Shown in pieces: positions 35,319-44,345 of a DNA stretch of 64,000 bases. The position numbers and the translations under genes are program-made. This DNA is from CAYFUR01 sp964346275 (lineage in GTDB: Bacteria > Sumerlaeota > Sumerlaeia > SLMS01), in assembly GCA_964346275.1 (NCBI GenBank), contig CAYFUR010000003.1, forward strand, positions 69,819 to 133,818, in the 5' to 3' direction. Positions within the stretch are counted from its first letter, which is position 1; each line of letters begins with the position of its first letter. The notes beneath the pieces are model-generated. The model made no database searches, had not been told where the DNA came from, and saw only the letters and a list, made by a program, of their open reading frames with translations.

Positions 35319-36335
35319 ATGAGGCTTTTTGTTTTCCTATTGGTGATTCTCCTCTCTTGCGCCGGCCCCCTGGCAAAGGCCAGAGGGCAACAGGAGCCGT
35401 CCCCGCCGGGGCGCGCCGCCGACCGGATCCTGGCCATCGTGGGGAAGGAAGTCTTCACTGCCCGCGACATGGACAAGTGGATCGTCGAGGCGCGATTGAG
35501 GGACCCGAGGAATCTGGAAATTCCCGACGAGCAACTCCGCCAAGAGATGCTTGCGCGGGCAATCGACGACTTTCTCCTGGCTGGATGGGCCGAAAGGGAA
35601 GTGGAGGAGCCGCCGGAGGAGGCCGTGGAAGCCCAGACGCAGGAAGCAATCGCCCGGCTCGAACAGGCAGCCCAGGGCCAGGGGGAACTCAACGACCTCC
35701 TTCGAGAGAGCGGCATCGAGCCGCGGGAATTCCGCACGTGGATCAAGGAAAGGGCCAAGCGCTCCATGCTGATCAGCGATGCACTCGCGGCCTTCGCGGA
35801 TCTCGGAGGCCGAAACCCCGCGGATACATCGCCGGAAAACGCTGATCGCGTTCGCCTGGCGCATATTTTCATCCAGCCCGGCGCAGGCTCGGATGGACGG
35901 AAAAAGGCCCTCGAAAAAGCCCTCGCAATTCGGAGAGACCTGGAAAAAGGAATTTCCTTCGTCCGGGCGGCAAGCCTCTATAGCGACGACCGCTATACAG
36001 CGGATCGCGGCGGGTCCCTGGGATGGTTCACCCGCGGGGAAGCGTCCCCGGCGATCTGGCAGGCGGCGACCCGCCTCTCCCCCGGTGAAATCTCGGCCCC
36101 CGTGGAAACAGAAAACGGATTTCATCTCGTCCGCTTGATCGACTATGAAACGCCACAGCAGCGAGAATACCTGCGCCTCATGCAGGAAGAAGAATGGCGG
36201 CGGCTCGCCCAGCTCAGGGAGGAAATCGGAATCCGTCTCGCTCCCGGTTATGAGTTGCAGCCGATCCCTGAAGAATTCCAGAAGCCACAGAACGAAGAGA
36301 GAAGCGATGGCCCGAGCGATCCAGACGGAATCTGA
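35319..36335 (+). CDS. SurA-like periplasmic peptidylprolyl isomerase/chaperone
   Basis: This 338-residue secreted protein has a signal peptide at about 1-24. A SurA-N-like helical domain follows ('ILAIVGKEVFTARDMDKWIVEARLRD', 'MLARAIDDFLLAGWAE'). A parvulin domain lies at about 177-280 ('RLAHIFIQPG', 'FVRAASLYSDDRYTADRGGSLGWFTRGE', 'ENGFHLVRLIDYE'), and a C-terminal helix ends it. Such proteins escort outer-membrane proteins across the periplasm and isomerise prolyl bonds. The ATG gives a clean signal sequence, although its ribosome-binding site is weak. It overlaps mnmE by 29 bases. Confidence 0.88.
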   Translation: MRLFVFLLVILLSCAGPLAKARGQQEPSPPGRAADRILAIVGKEVFTARDMDKWIVEARLRDPRNLEIPDEQLRQEMLARAIDDFLLAGWAEREVEEPPEEAVEAQTQEAIARLEQAAQGQGELNDLLRESGIEPREFRTWIKERAKRSMLISDALAAFADLGGRNPADTSPENADRVRLAHIFIQPGAGSDGRKKALEKALAIRRDLEKGISFVRAASLYSDDRYTADRGGSLGWFTRGEASPAIWQAATRLSPGEISAPVETENGFHLVRLIDYETPQQREYLRLMQEEEWRRLAQLREEIGIRLAPGYELQPIPEEFQKPQNEERSDGPSDPDGI

Positions 36336-37713
36336 CAAGGACACGATCGTTGCCCCCGCAACACCGGCCGGTGTGGGCGCCATTGCCATTGTCCGCCTGA
36401 CAGGGCCGGAAAGCATGAACGCCTGCTCCCGCGTCTTTTCTCACGATCCCTCCCGCATGGAGCCCGGCCGCCTCGTCCTCGGAACACTGAAGCACCCCGG
36501 GTCCGGCGAGTCACTGGATCAGTGCCTCGCCGTCGCATGGAGGGCTCCCAGCTCCTTCACCGGCGAAGACATGATGGAATTTCACATCCACGGCTCGCCA
36601 GCGATTGTCCAGGCCGCCCTTGATGCATGCCTCTCCGCGGGAGCGCGCCACGCCACGCCGGGGGAATTCACCCGGCGCGCCTATCTCAACGGCAAGGTGG
36701 ACCTGGCCCAGGCCGAAGCCGTGTCTGATCTGACACAGTCGCAGACGGAAGACGCCCGCCGCGCCGCACTGTCTCAACTCAGCGGCGGCCTTTCCCAATT
36801 GCTCATGAAAATCCGCGGCGACCTGATCCAGGTCACGGCCGAGTTGGAGGCGAGCGTCGATTATCCCGACGAGGAGATTCCCGACGTTTCCCGCGAACGC
36901 CTGGGCGGGCTGGTCGACCGGTCCCAGCGCCGGATCCAGGAACTGGTCGCCTCCTACGAACGCGGCCGCCGTCTCCACCAGGGTGCTCGAATCGTGTTTG
37001 CCGGCCCGCCCAACGCGGGAAAATCATCGCTCTTTAACGCCATTCTCCGCCGGGAACGCGCCATCGTCACACCACATCCCGGGACAACGCGGGATTCCCT
37101 CGAGGCGGTCGTGGAATTGCGCGGGATTCCCGTCACGTTGATCGATACCGCCGGATTGCGCCTGGAGGCAGAAGAGATCGAAGCCATCGGCATCGAGCGA
37201 ACCCGCCAGGAAATCGAGTCGGCGGACCTCGTGCTGTTTGTTGTCGATTGTTCCGAACCAACAGCGGAAGCGGAACGCGAGTACGAGGCGATCCGTCCTC
37301 TGGCGCACCTGCTGGTCTTCAATAAGGCGGACGCCGAACCAGATGAAACAAGACGCCGCGAATTGATCCAGCGATTTTCCGGCAAAGGGCAGGCGGCGCA
37401 TCTGTTCGCCAGTGTCAAAGAGCGCCATGGAATCGGCCTTGTGGAGGAGAAGGCCATCGATATTCTGGGCCTTCGCCAGTCGGAAGGGGGGAGCCCCGCC
37501 GTCATCACCAGCGCCCGCCATGAAGCGGCGCTCAAGAAAGCAGCGGATTCGCTCCAGGTTGCCTCGGAGGGGCTCGCCACGGGCCTTTCTCCTGAATTCA
37601 TCGTGGTTGATCTCTCGGGAACGCTGTCTGAAATGGATGCCATCCTCGGCCGCCAGGAGCTGGACGAGGAGATCCTCGATGCCGTCTTTTCCACCTTCTG
37701 CCTTGGGAAATGA
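36307..37713 (+). CDS. mnmE: tRNA uridine-5-carboxymethylaminomethyl modification GTPase MnmE
   Basis: This 468-residue protein works with MnmG to modify wobble U34 of tRNAs. The N-terminal tetrahydrofolate-binding domain begins DTIVAPATPAGVGAIAIVRLTGP, with the conserved GSPAIVQ and GEFTRRAYLNGK segments. The inserted G domain starts near 220, with G1 GPPNAGKSS (about 233-241), G3 DTAGLR and NKAD. The C-terminal signature is FCLGK, against FCIGK in most homologues. ATG 36307 matches the family start; the longer frame is a shadow of surA. Its stop overlaps the next gene (ATGA). Confidence 0.95.
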   Translation: MARAIQTESDKDTIVAPATPAGVGAIAIVRLTGPESMNACSRVFSHDPSRMEPGRLVLGTLKHPGSGESLDQCLAVAWRAPSSFTGEDMMEFHIHGSPAIVQAALDACLSAGARHATPGEFTRRAYLNGKVDLAQAEAVSDLTQSQTEDARRAALSQLSGGLSQLLMKIRGDLIQVTAELEASVDYPDEEIPDVSRERLGGLVDRSQRRIQELVASYERGRRLHQGARIVFAGPPNAGKSSLFNAILRRERAIVTPHPGTTRDSLEAVVELRGIPVTLIDTAGLRLEAEEIEAIGIERTRQEIESADLVLFVVDCSEPTAEAEREYEAIRPLAHLLVFNKADAEPDETRRRELIQRFSGKGQAAHLFASVKERHGIGLVEEKAIDILGLRQSEGGSPAVITSARHEAALKKAADSLQVASEGLATGLSPEFIVVDLSGTLSEMDAILGRQELDEEILDAVFSTFCLGK

Positions 37714-39503
37714 CTCGTGGGAACCGCGACAGGGAGGGCCGCTTGCCAGTAAAACGAATCGTTGTCTATACGGTGGGGTTTGCGGCCATCGCCAGCATTT
37801 GTCTCTATGGCTTCCTGGCGGGCGGCCGCACGCGTGACTTTATCGACACCTTTGGCGCTGGCGGCGGCGAGAGCGGACTCTATACATCGAGATTCGAAGG
37901 CTGGAGCCATCCATCAACCCCGATCCTGGATCCCGGCGCGCGCGGCGAAATCGTCTATGACTTCACCAAGGACACGGACGAAACGGTCCGGATTCTCATC
38001 GAAGTTCCGGAAATTGACGGGCTCGCGGTTCTCAGCCATGTGTTCTGGAATGACCAGCGAAAAGAGCTTCCTCTGCGCAAGGGCGAGAATGCGTTCAACC
38101 TGAATTCTTTTCTTGGAGACGGCCACGGCGCATACCGTCTCCGGATTCAGGCCTATGCGGACCCCATTGAAATCGATGAGACAGTCACACCGGTCGAGCG
38201 CCTGGAAGTCATCACCACCGGACCGCGCGAAATGCATTGGGGAGCAGCCGCGTTTTTCATACTGGCCGCGGCGGGCATCTGGCTTCTCATCCCCTGGTCT
38301 CTCTTTCGAAGGCGCGAGGAAATGCCCTGGCGGGAAACGGGCAAAAGCCGCCAGGGAATCTTCGTTACGATTCTCATCGTCGCCGGAGCGGCGATCATCG
38401 TAACCGCCCCGGCGTGGCTCGCCCCGAAGCGTTTCGACGACATGCGGGCAATCAGCAATGCTTCTGTCCTGGCCGAACTGGGCGCCGACACGTCACGACT
38501 CTATTTCCGCTCGCCCCAGCGCCCCGGCTTTCTCGGGTTCGCCCTGCCCGTCGTTTCGATCTTTCCCAACAAGCTGACCATCGTCCAGACAACTCCATCG
38601 GACTTTTATCGCCAGGTCTGGCGCGAGTACGACCGGAGGGGCTGGTCCTTCGGCACGCGAATCTTTCCCGAAATCAGCCTGATCAGTTGTGGCGGCGCGC
38701 TGCTCTGGCTGGCGCTGCTGTCGGCGCTCCTTCGCCAGGCGGGCTTCTCGCCCCTTGCCGCGGCGGGGGGAGCCGTCGTGGCCGCATTGATCTACCGATG
38801 GGCGCTTTACAACGCGGTCACGATCACTTTCAACCTGTTGATCAACCTGGCCGCCGTCGCAGGCTATCTCCTCTGGGTTCGCTCTGGCCGCATGCTCGAT
38901 GCGCTTTGGTCGGGGCTGCTTTTGTCCCTGGCGGGACTGACAAAAACGACGGCGATCACCAGCGCCTTTCCCATAGCTATCCATCTGATCCTGCTCCTGG
39001 CGAGTTCACCGGAAAGGCGCCGCCGGCTCCTCCCGCAAATCGGCGTCTATACATTCGCCGCGGTTCTTCCCGTTCTCTTCTATTATCAGGTCTTTCTCGA
39101 TGGTTTATTTGCAACGCTTCGCCAGTTCCAGGTGGACCAGAAGAACCTCCTTCCCATCCACGAGGAATTCCCCCGGCGCTCCCCCGCCGCTTTTTTCTCC
39201 GGACTTGCGGGACTTGCGGGCCCATTCTGGACATTGCCCGTTGCGGGCGTCCTGGTCCTGCTGAACCGGAAAAGTTCCTCGCCCGGACGCACGGAGACGT
39301 TTCCCCATCGCCAGGCCTTCTTCGCGAGTTGGCTGGCGTCTTCTCTCCTGGCGCCCCTCGCCATGCCCTTTATCTTTTCGCGGTTTTTTGTCTATGCAAT
39401 TCCGAGCCTGGCGTATTACAGCGCTTTCGCCCTCGAGCCCATTGCCGGGAGGCTGAAGCGAAAAGCGGCCGATCAGGAATGTAAGCGGGAGGAAACCTCC
39501 TAA
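37710..39503 (+). CDS. Polytopic membrane protein, possible glycosyltransferase, unknown function
   Basis: This 597-residue protein has one span at about 15-35, then about 130 soluble residues predicted to lie outside the cytoplasm. The region from about 170 is hydrophobic, with perhaps ten further spans. The second half, with a long loop after the span near 240 and the pattern 'LLLSLAGLTKTTAITSAFPIAIHL', resembles GT39/GT87-like polyprenol-dependent glycosyltransferases. I see no clear catalytic signature. ATG 37710 overlaps the mnmE stop; a TTG at 37742 with GGAGGG upstream is a strong alternative start. No family is assigned with confidence. Confidence 0.75.
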   Translation: MTRGNRDREGRLPVKRIVVYTVGFAAIASICLYGFLAGGRTRDFIDTFGAGGGESGLYTSRFEGWSHPSTPILDPGARGEIVYDFTKDTDETVRILIEVPEIDGLAVLSHVFWNDQRKELPLRKGENAFNLNSFLGDGHGAYRLRIQAYADPIEIDETVTPVERLEVITTGPREMHWGAAAFFILAAAGIWLLIPWSLFRRREEMPWRETGKSRQGIFVTILIVAGAAIIVTAPAWLAPKRFDDMRAISNASVLAELGADTSRLYFRSPQRPGFLGFALPVVSIFPNKLTIVQTTPSDFYRQVWREYDRRGWSFGTRIFPEISLISCGGALLWLALLSALLRQAGFSPLAAAGGAVVAALIYRWALYNAVTITFNLLINLAAVAGYLLWVRSGRMLDALWSGLLLSLAGLTKTTAITSAFPIAIHLILLLASSPERRRRLLPQIGVYTFAAVLPVLFYYQVFLDGLFATLRQFQVDQKNLLPIHEEFPRRSPAAFFSGLAGLAGPFWTLPVAGVLVLLNRKSSSPGRTETFPHRQAFFASWLASSLLAPLAMPFIFSRFFVYAIPSLAYYSAFALEPIAGRLKRKAADQECKREETS

Positions 39504-39916
39504 GCGGATTCCTTTTTCTTCTCCCGGCTCATGCGCCGGCGGCGTGTCGGCTCCAATCCTTCCAGAGCGCGCATGCCATCGCAAAACTCGACGGCATCGC
39601 GGGGGCGCCACAGAAACGGAAACCCGGCACACTGTGAGGGCTTTGCCGCGTGAATCCGGCAGAGGGGAAGCCCCTTGTCATCTTCATCGAGAAATATACA
39701 GGACTGTTCCGCATCTTCCTGGTCTTTTAGCTGAATCGTATCGCCCTTGCGAAAACAATATTCCTGGATGAACTGGTCTTCTGAGATTCCCAGGTGGTTA
39801 GCGGCCCTTGCGAGATCCGATTCGGTCAACTCGACGTAGCCGTCCCCCCGGCAGCAATTTCCGCAGCGGTGGCAGACGAATTCTTTTTTGTAGGGCCATC
39901 CGGGGCGCCGGGCCAT
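39500..39916 (-). CDS. YkgJ family cysteine-cluster protein
   Basis: This 138-residue cytoplasmic protein has the YkgJ (UPF0153) pattern: FVCHRCGNCCRGDGYVELTESDLARAANHLGI, then CIFLDEDDKGLPLCRIHAAKPSQCAGFPF. The eight or so conserved cysteines are expected to hold zinc or an iron-sulphur cluster. The function is not established. GAGGTG stands six bases before ATG 39916; the longer frame upstream is not supported. It lies downstream of the atp operon on the same strand and ends convergent with the membrane-protein gene, with a four-base stop overlap. Confidence 0.88.
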   Translation of the reverse strand: MARRPGWPYKKEFVCHRCGNCCRGDGYVELTESDLARAANHLGISEDQFIQEYCFRKGDTIQLKDQEDAEQSCIFLDEDDKGLPLCRIHAAKPSQCAGFPFLWRPRDAVEFCDGMRALEGLEPTRRRRMSREKKKESA

Positions 39917-39991
39917 GATTTCACCTCGTGGACGAATTGAGCGGTTTCCTTTTCCGCTTCCCAAGGAAAAAGGCGTCAGACAGACAGACAG

Positions 39992-40018
39992 AGGCCGCCA
40001 GTGAATAACCGGCGGCCT
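39992..40018 (-). terminator. Probable transcription stop hairpin after atpC
   Basis: AGGCCGCC (39992-39999) pairs perfectly with GGCGGCCT (40011-40018) over an 11-base loop, 32 bases after the atpC stop. On the minus strand it is followed by a CTGT-type tetranucleotide repeat, not a clean U-run. It may be a weak or Rho-assisted terminator, or an mRNA 3'-end stabiliser. Confidence 0.5.
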
Positions 40019-40049
40019 GGGATTCTTGTTCACCATGTTAAACGATCTT

Positions 40050-40334
40050 CTATTCTTCTTCTTCGTTTTCCGTCGCGGCGATGCCCTCGACAAACTCGGT
40101 GAGCAAAGTCGCCACGTTGTTTTCCATTTCGAAGAACCCCTCTCCAATCGTGGCCTTGCGTTCGTGCAAGCCCTGGCGGATCGTCATTGGCCCTTTCTTC
40201 AGCACGGAAATGATCGGGGCGTGATGGGCAAGGACTCCGAAAAACCCGTCTTCTCCGGGCATAGTCAACGCCGTGACCTCCTCGTCGAAAATCGTGCGCT
40301 GTTTCGTGACGATCTGGAGCCGGAAATCCGCCAT
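40050..40334 (-). CDS. atpC: ATP synthase epsilon subunit, short form without C-terminal helices
   Basis: This 94-residue protein equals the N-terminal beta-sandwich of AtpC: FRLQIVTKQRTIFDEEVTALTMPGEDGFFGVLAHHAPIIS is diagnostic. The sequence ends with an acidic tail (ATENEEEE) in place of the two C-terminal helices that give the usual length of about 130-140. The sandwich links the gamma subunit to the c-ring. The missing helices normally act as an ATP-sensing brake on hydrolysis, so this enzyme should lack that mode of inhibition. The start ATG overlaps the atpD stop by one base. It is the last gene of the operon. Confidence 0.92.
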   Translation of the reverse strand: MADFRLQIVTKQRTIFDEEVTALTMPGEDGFFGVLAHHAPIISVLKKGPMTIRQGLHERKATIGEGFFEMENNVATLLTEFVEGIAATENEEEE

Positions 40335-41788
40335 CAAGCCACCCCTTCGCGAAGTTTCCGGGCGTTTTCGATCGCTTCGTCAATGCCGCCGCACATGTAG
40401 AACGCCATTTCCGGGTATTCATCGTTGTTATCGAACTCGCCAGAGATCAGGCGCTCGAAGCTATCCACCGTTTCTTCCAGGCTGACATAGGCGCCGGGGC
40501 GGCCGGTGAACTGCTCGGCGACGTGGAACGGCTGGCTGAGGAAACGCTGGATCTTGCGCGCGCGGTTGACGATCTGGCGGTCCTCTTCGGAAAGCTCGTC
40601 CATACCGAGAATCGCGATAATGTCCTGGAGATCCTTGTAGCGCTGAAGGGTGAGCTGAATCTCCGAAGCCACGCGGAAATGTTTCTCGCCCAGGATACGC
40701 GGATCCTTGATACGCGAGGTGGAGTCAAGCGGGTCCACCGCCGGGTAAATCCCCAGCTCGGCGATCTGGCGGGAAAGCACGGTCGTCGCGTCCAGGTGGG
40801 AAAACGTGTTGGCGGGCGCGGGGTCGGTCAAGTCATCCGCCGGAACGTAGACGGCCTGGACCGAAGTAATCGAGCCCTTGCGCGTCGAGGTGATGCGTTC
40901 CTGGAGGTTGCCCATTTCCGTCTGCAGCGTGGGCTGGTAACCCACGGCGGAGGGCATGCGGCCAAGAAGCGCGGACACCTCGGAGCCTGCTTGGGTAAAG
41001 CGAAAAATATTATCGATGAAAAGAAGGACGTCCTGGCCCATCTCGTCGCGGAAGTACTCGGCCATGGTAAGGGCGGACAGGCCAACGCGGAGACGCGCGC
41101 CAGGCGGCTCGTTCATCTGGCCAAACACCAGCGCCGCCTTGCTTTCCTTGCCCTTGTTTTCCGGGTTGCCTGGATCAACGATGACGCCGGATTCATTCAT
41201 CTCGTGCCAGAGGTCGTTGCCCTCGCGTGTGCGTTCGCCAACACCGCCGAAGATCGAGTAGCCACCATGGCCCTTGGCGATGTTGTTGATCAGCTCCATG
41301 ATAATCACGGTTTTGCCGACACCGGCGCCGCCGAACAGGCCGATCTTGCCGCCCTTGGAGTAGGGACAAAGCAGATCGATCACCTTGATTCCGGTTTCGA
41401 GAATCTGAGTGGCTGGCAAGGTCTCCGTGAATTCGGGGGAAGCGCGGTGGATGGGGAGACGGTTTTTCGGCTCGTCGAGCGTGCCGCGGTCGTCCAGCGT
41501 CTCGCCCAGAAGATTGAAGATGTGGCCGAGGACCTGTTTTCCGACCGGCACACTGATCGGCGCGCCCGTGTCTTGGACCTTCATGCCGCGAACGAGGCCA
41601 TCGGTGGAGGACATCGCGATGCAACGGCAGACGTCGTTGCCGATGTGGAGAGCGACCTCCAGAGTCAGGTCAATGTCCTTCTCCTTGTCCTCGATCTTGA
41701 GGGCATTCATGAGATTGGGCATTTCTTCGCTTTCAAACTGAACGTCGACCGTTGGGCCGATTACCTGACGAACCACGCCTTCTGCCAT
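40334..41788 (-). CDS. atpD: ATP synthase F1 beta subunit
   Basis: This 484-residue catalytic subunit has P-loop GGAGVGKT (153-160, catalytic Lys159). The downstream GERTREGNDLWHEM gives the catalytic glutamate region, followed by ALLGRMPSAVGYQPTL and the SDELSEED-type stretch written DELSEED. Three copies alternate with AtpA in F1. The start is supported by AAGGAT upstream. It is followed, with a one-base overlap, by atpC. Confidence 0.98.
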   Translation of the reverse strand: MAEGVVRQVIGPTVDVQFESEEMPNLMNALKIEDKEKDIDLTLEVALHIGNDVCRCIAMSSTDGLVRGMKVQDTGAPISVPVGKQVLGHIFNLLGETLDDRGTLDEPKNRLPIHRASPEFTETLPATQILETGIKVIDLLCPYSKGGKIGLFGGAGVGKTVIIMELINNIAKGHGGYSIFGGVGERTREGNDLWHEMNESGVIVDPGNPENKGKESKAALVFGQMNEPPGARLRVGLSALTMAEYFRDEMGQDVLLFIDNIFRFTQAGSEVSALLGRMPSAVGYQPTLQTEMGNLQERITSTRKGSITSVQAVYVPADDLTDPAPANTFSHLDATTVLSRQIAELGIYPAVDPLDSTSRIKDPRILGEKHFRVASEIQLTLQRYKDLQDIIAILGMDELSEEDRQIVNRARKIQRFLSQPFHVAEQFTGRPGAYVSLEETVDSFERLISGEFDNNDEYPEMAFYMCGGIDEAIENARKLREGVA

Positions 41789-41829
41789 GGTGTTTATCCT
41801 TTTCCAAAATGCGGTCTGAGCCGCGAAGT

Positions 41830-42702
41830 TTAACCGTTCTGCGCCTGGGCTCCGCTGACGATTTCAATGATTTCCGTCGTGATTGCGGACTGGCGCGCCT
41901 TGTTGAGTTTCAGCGTCAAGTTCTCGCTGAGTTCATCGCAATTCTTCGTCGCGTTATTCATCGCCATCATGCGCGCCGAATGTTCCGAGGTGAATGTCTC
42001 AGCCAGTGTCAGAAAGATCTTCGTCTTCAAATAGCGAGGCAACACGGCGTCGAAGACGCGCTCGGGCGAGGGTTCAAGAATATAATCAATGGACTGCTGC
42101 GCCTCTTCCTCGGACACGCCGAATTCCGAAGGCTCCAGGGGAAGGTAACGCTCGACGCGGGGCCTATACGTTGCCATGGAAACGAAGTGGGGATAGAGCA
42201 GCTCAATGCGGGAATAACGCCCATCATCGAATCCACTGAGCAGCCGGTCGGCCAGCTCATCCGTCTGCGCACCGTCCAGCTTGCCGCCCAGGTCCACAAT
42301 GCTGTCGTGGAGGCGCTCGGGCATGTGGCGGCGAATCGCATCGCGGCCTTTCCGCCCCAGCACCAGCGCCCTCATATCCGGATTCGCCTCGAGTTCCGCC
42401 TGAGCGAGCTTGACCAGGTTCGCGTTGAACGCACCGCAAAGCCCGCGATCGGAAGTAAAGACCACGAGCAGTGGAAAGCCCGTTTCCGATAATTGGAAAT
42501 AGGGATGATCCTCCGCGACGGTGCTCATCGCGAGACGGCCGAGGAGAAGCTGGATCTTTTCCATGAAGGGCCGCGAGGCCTTCATGACGCCTTCGGTTTT
42601 ACGCAACTTGGCCGCCGACACCATCTCCATGGCGCGCGTGATCTTCTTCGTTTTCTTGATCGACCGGATTCGGCCGCGAAGCGCTTTGAGATTCTCAGGC
42701 AT
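41830..42702 (-). CDS. atpG: ATP synthase F1 gamma subunit
   Basis: This 290-residue central-stalk subunit has conserved ends: 'LRGRIRSIKKTKKITRAMEMVSAAKLRK' at the N-terminus and 'SEHSARMMAMNNATKNCDELSENLTLKLNKARQSAITTEIIEIVSGAQA' at the C-terminus. The middle has 'FTSDRGLCGAFNANLV'. It rotates inside the alpha3beta3 ring and couples proton flow to catalysis. GGAAG lies 8-10 bases before the ATG. It sits three bases after atpA and 41 bases before atpD. Confidence 0.97.
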   Translation of the reverse strand: MPENLKALRGRIRSIKKTKKITRAMEMVSAAKLRKTEGVMKASRPFMEKIQLLLGRLAMSTVAEDHPYFQLSETGFPLLVVFTSDRGLCGAFNANLVKLAQAELEANPDMRALVLGRKGRDAIRRHMPERLHDSIVDLGGKLDGAQTDELADRLLSGFDDGRYSRIELLYPHFVSMATYRPRVERYLPLEPSEFGVSEEEAQQSIDYILEPSPERVFDAVLPRYLKTKIFLTLAETFTSEHSARMMAMNNATKNCDELSENLTLKLNKARQSAITTEIIEIVSGAQAQNG

Positions 42703-42705
42703 TGA

Positions 42706-44301
42706 TTAGGCTTCCTGGAGTTTCTTCTCCGAGTCGTTCTGATCAGCTTTGAACTTTTCGAGAAATTCTTTCGCGGCCTGCTTCAGCTCGTTCTCGATTT
42801 CCTCGGAAAGGACTTTCTCATTGTTGATCCGATGGGCCACGTTGGGATGCTTCTCGATCACAAACTCGCGGAACTGGATTTCGAAATCACCGAGCTCTTC
42901 GATCTCCAGGTCGTCGAGGTAACCGTTGGTTGCCAGATAGATGATCATGACCTGTTCCGCCAGATTGAGCGGAGCATACTGGCCCTGCTTGAGCACTTCG
43001 GTGGTGCGCGCGCCACGGGTCAGGGCGCGCTGGGTCGACTTGTCCAGGTCAGACCCGAACTTGGCAAAAGCTTCCAGTTCGCGGAACTGAGCCAGCTCAA
43101 GGCGCAGGCGGCCGCCGACCTTCTTCATCGCCTTTGTCTGGGCGCTGCCGCCCACGCGGGAAACGGAAAGGCCGACATTGATCGCCGGGCGGACGCCCTG
43201 ATAGAAAAGATCCGGCTCGAGATAGATCTGGCCGTCGGTAATGGAAATCACGTTGGTCGGAATATAGGCGGAAACGTCGCCTGCCTGGGTTTCAATAATC
43301 GGCAAAGCGGTCAGCGAGCCACCGGGCTTGGTGCCTTCGGGAAGACCACCGACCTTAATCGCCGCATCGACGACATGCTGCTCTTCGGAAATCTTGGCGG
43401 CACGCTCGAGCAGGCGGCTGTGCAGATAGAAAACGTCTCCGGGGAACGCCTCGCGGCCGGGAGGGCGGCGAAGCAGGAGCGACAGGGTGCGGTAAGCGGC
43501 CGCCTGTTTCGACAGATCGTCATAGATAATCAGCGCATGACGCCCGCTATACAGAAAATACTCCGCCATCGTGCAGGCGGAATACGGGGCCACATACTGC
43601 ATCGAGGCGGGAGCATCAGCGGAAGCGCTGACCACCGTCGTATATTCCATGGCTCCGTGCTCTTCCAGCGTCTCCACCACGCCAGCAACAGAGGACTGCT
43701 TCTGCCCCACCGCGACGTAGAAACAGTAAACGTCGTTCCCCTTCTGATTGATGATGGTGTCGATGGCGATCGCCGTTTTTCCCGTCTGGCGGTCGCCAAT
43801 GATCAACTCGCGCTGGCCGCGGCCAATGGGGATCATCGAATCGATGGCCTTGATACCGGTCATGAGCGGCTCTTTCACCGACTGGCGGGAAAGAACATTG
43901 GGAACGCTGCCTTCGATATGGCCTGATTTCTTGCTGGTGATCGGCCCCTTGCCATCAATCGGCTCGCCAAGGGCGTTGACCACACGGCCAACCAGCTCTT
44001 CTCCGACGGGCACCTCGGCGATGCGCCCGGTACGGCGAACCGTATCGCCTTCCTTGATGTTGATATCATTACCGAAGAGCGCGGTGCCGACGCTGTTCTC
44101 CTCCAGGTTCAAAACCATCCCGATCACATCGCCGGGGAATTCGAGGAGTTCGCCAGCCATGGCGTCTCTCAGGCCGTAGACCGTCGCGATCGAGTCGCCA
44201 ACACGCAACACGGTGCCGACGCTGTCTACTTCCAGCTTGGTATCGAAGTGCTCCAGTTCACTCTGGAGAATCGATGAAATTTCATCAGGGCGAATCGACA
44301 T
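42706..44301 (-). CDS. atpA: ATP synthase F1 alpha subunit
   Basis: This 531-residue non-catalytic nucleotide-binding subunit has P-loop GDRQTGKT (169-176), the IDTIINQKG segment, and 'SVSRVGGSAQTKAMKKVGGRLRLELAQFRELEAFAKFGSDLD', all diagnostic of AtpA. Its C-terminus is about 20 residues longer and more charged than in Escherichia coli (ELKQAAKEFLEKFKADQNDSEKK). It lies 44 bases after atpH in the usual bacterial order. Confidence 0.98.
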   Translation of the reverse strand: MSIRPDEISSILQSELEHFDTKLEVDSVGTVLRVGDSIATVYGLRDAMAGELLEFPGDVIGMVLNLEENSVGTALFGNDINIKEGDTVRRTGRIAEVPVGEELVGRVVNALGEPIDGKGPITSKKSGHIEGSVPNVLSRQSVKEPLMTGIKAIDSMIPIGRGQRELIIGDRQTGKTAIAIDTIINQKGNDVYCFYVAVGQKQSSVAGVVETLEEHGAMEYTTVVSASADAPASMQYVAPYSACTMAEYFLYSGRHALIIYDDLSKQAAAYRTLSLLLRRPPGREAFPGDVFYLHSRLLERAAKISEEQHVVDAAIKVGGLPEGTKPGGSLTALPIIETQAGDVSAYIPTNVISITDGQIYLEPDLFYQGVRPAINVGLSVSRVGGSAQTKAMKKVGGRLRLELAQFRELEAFAKFGSDLDKSTQRALTRGARTTEVLKQGQYAPLNLAEQVMIIYLATNGYLDDLEIEELGDFEIQFREFVIEKHPNVAHRINNEKVLSEEIENELKQAAKEFLEKFKADQNDSEKKLQEA

Positions 44302-44345
44302 AGTTACTCGGGCTCCAAAGCCAGGTGTCTTGCGGACGCGCGGAG

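Noticed and set aside
40523..41833. 436-codon open frame on the plus strand
   Set aside because: It lies antisense to atpD, whose beta-subunit sequence is unmistakable.
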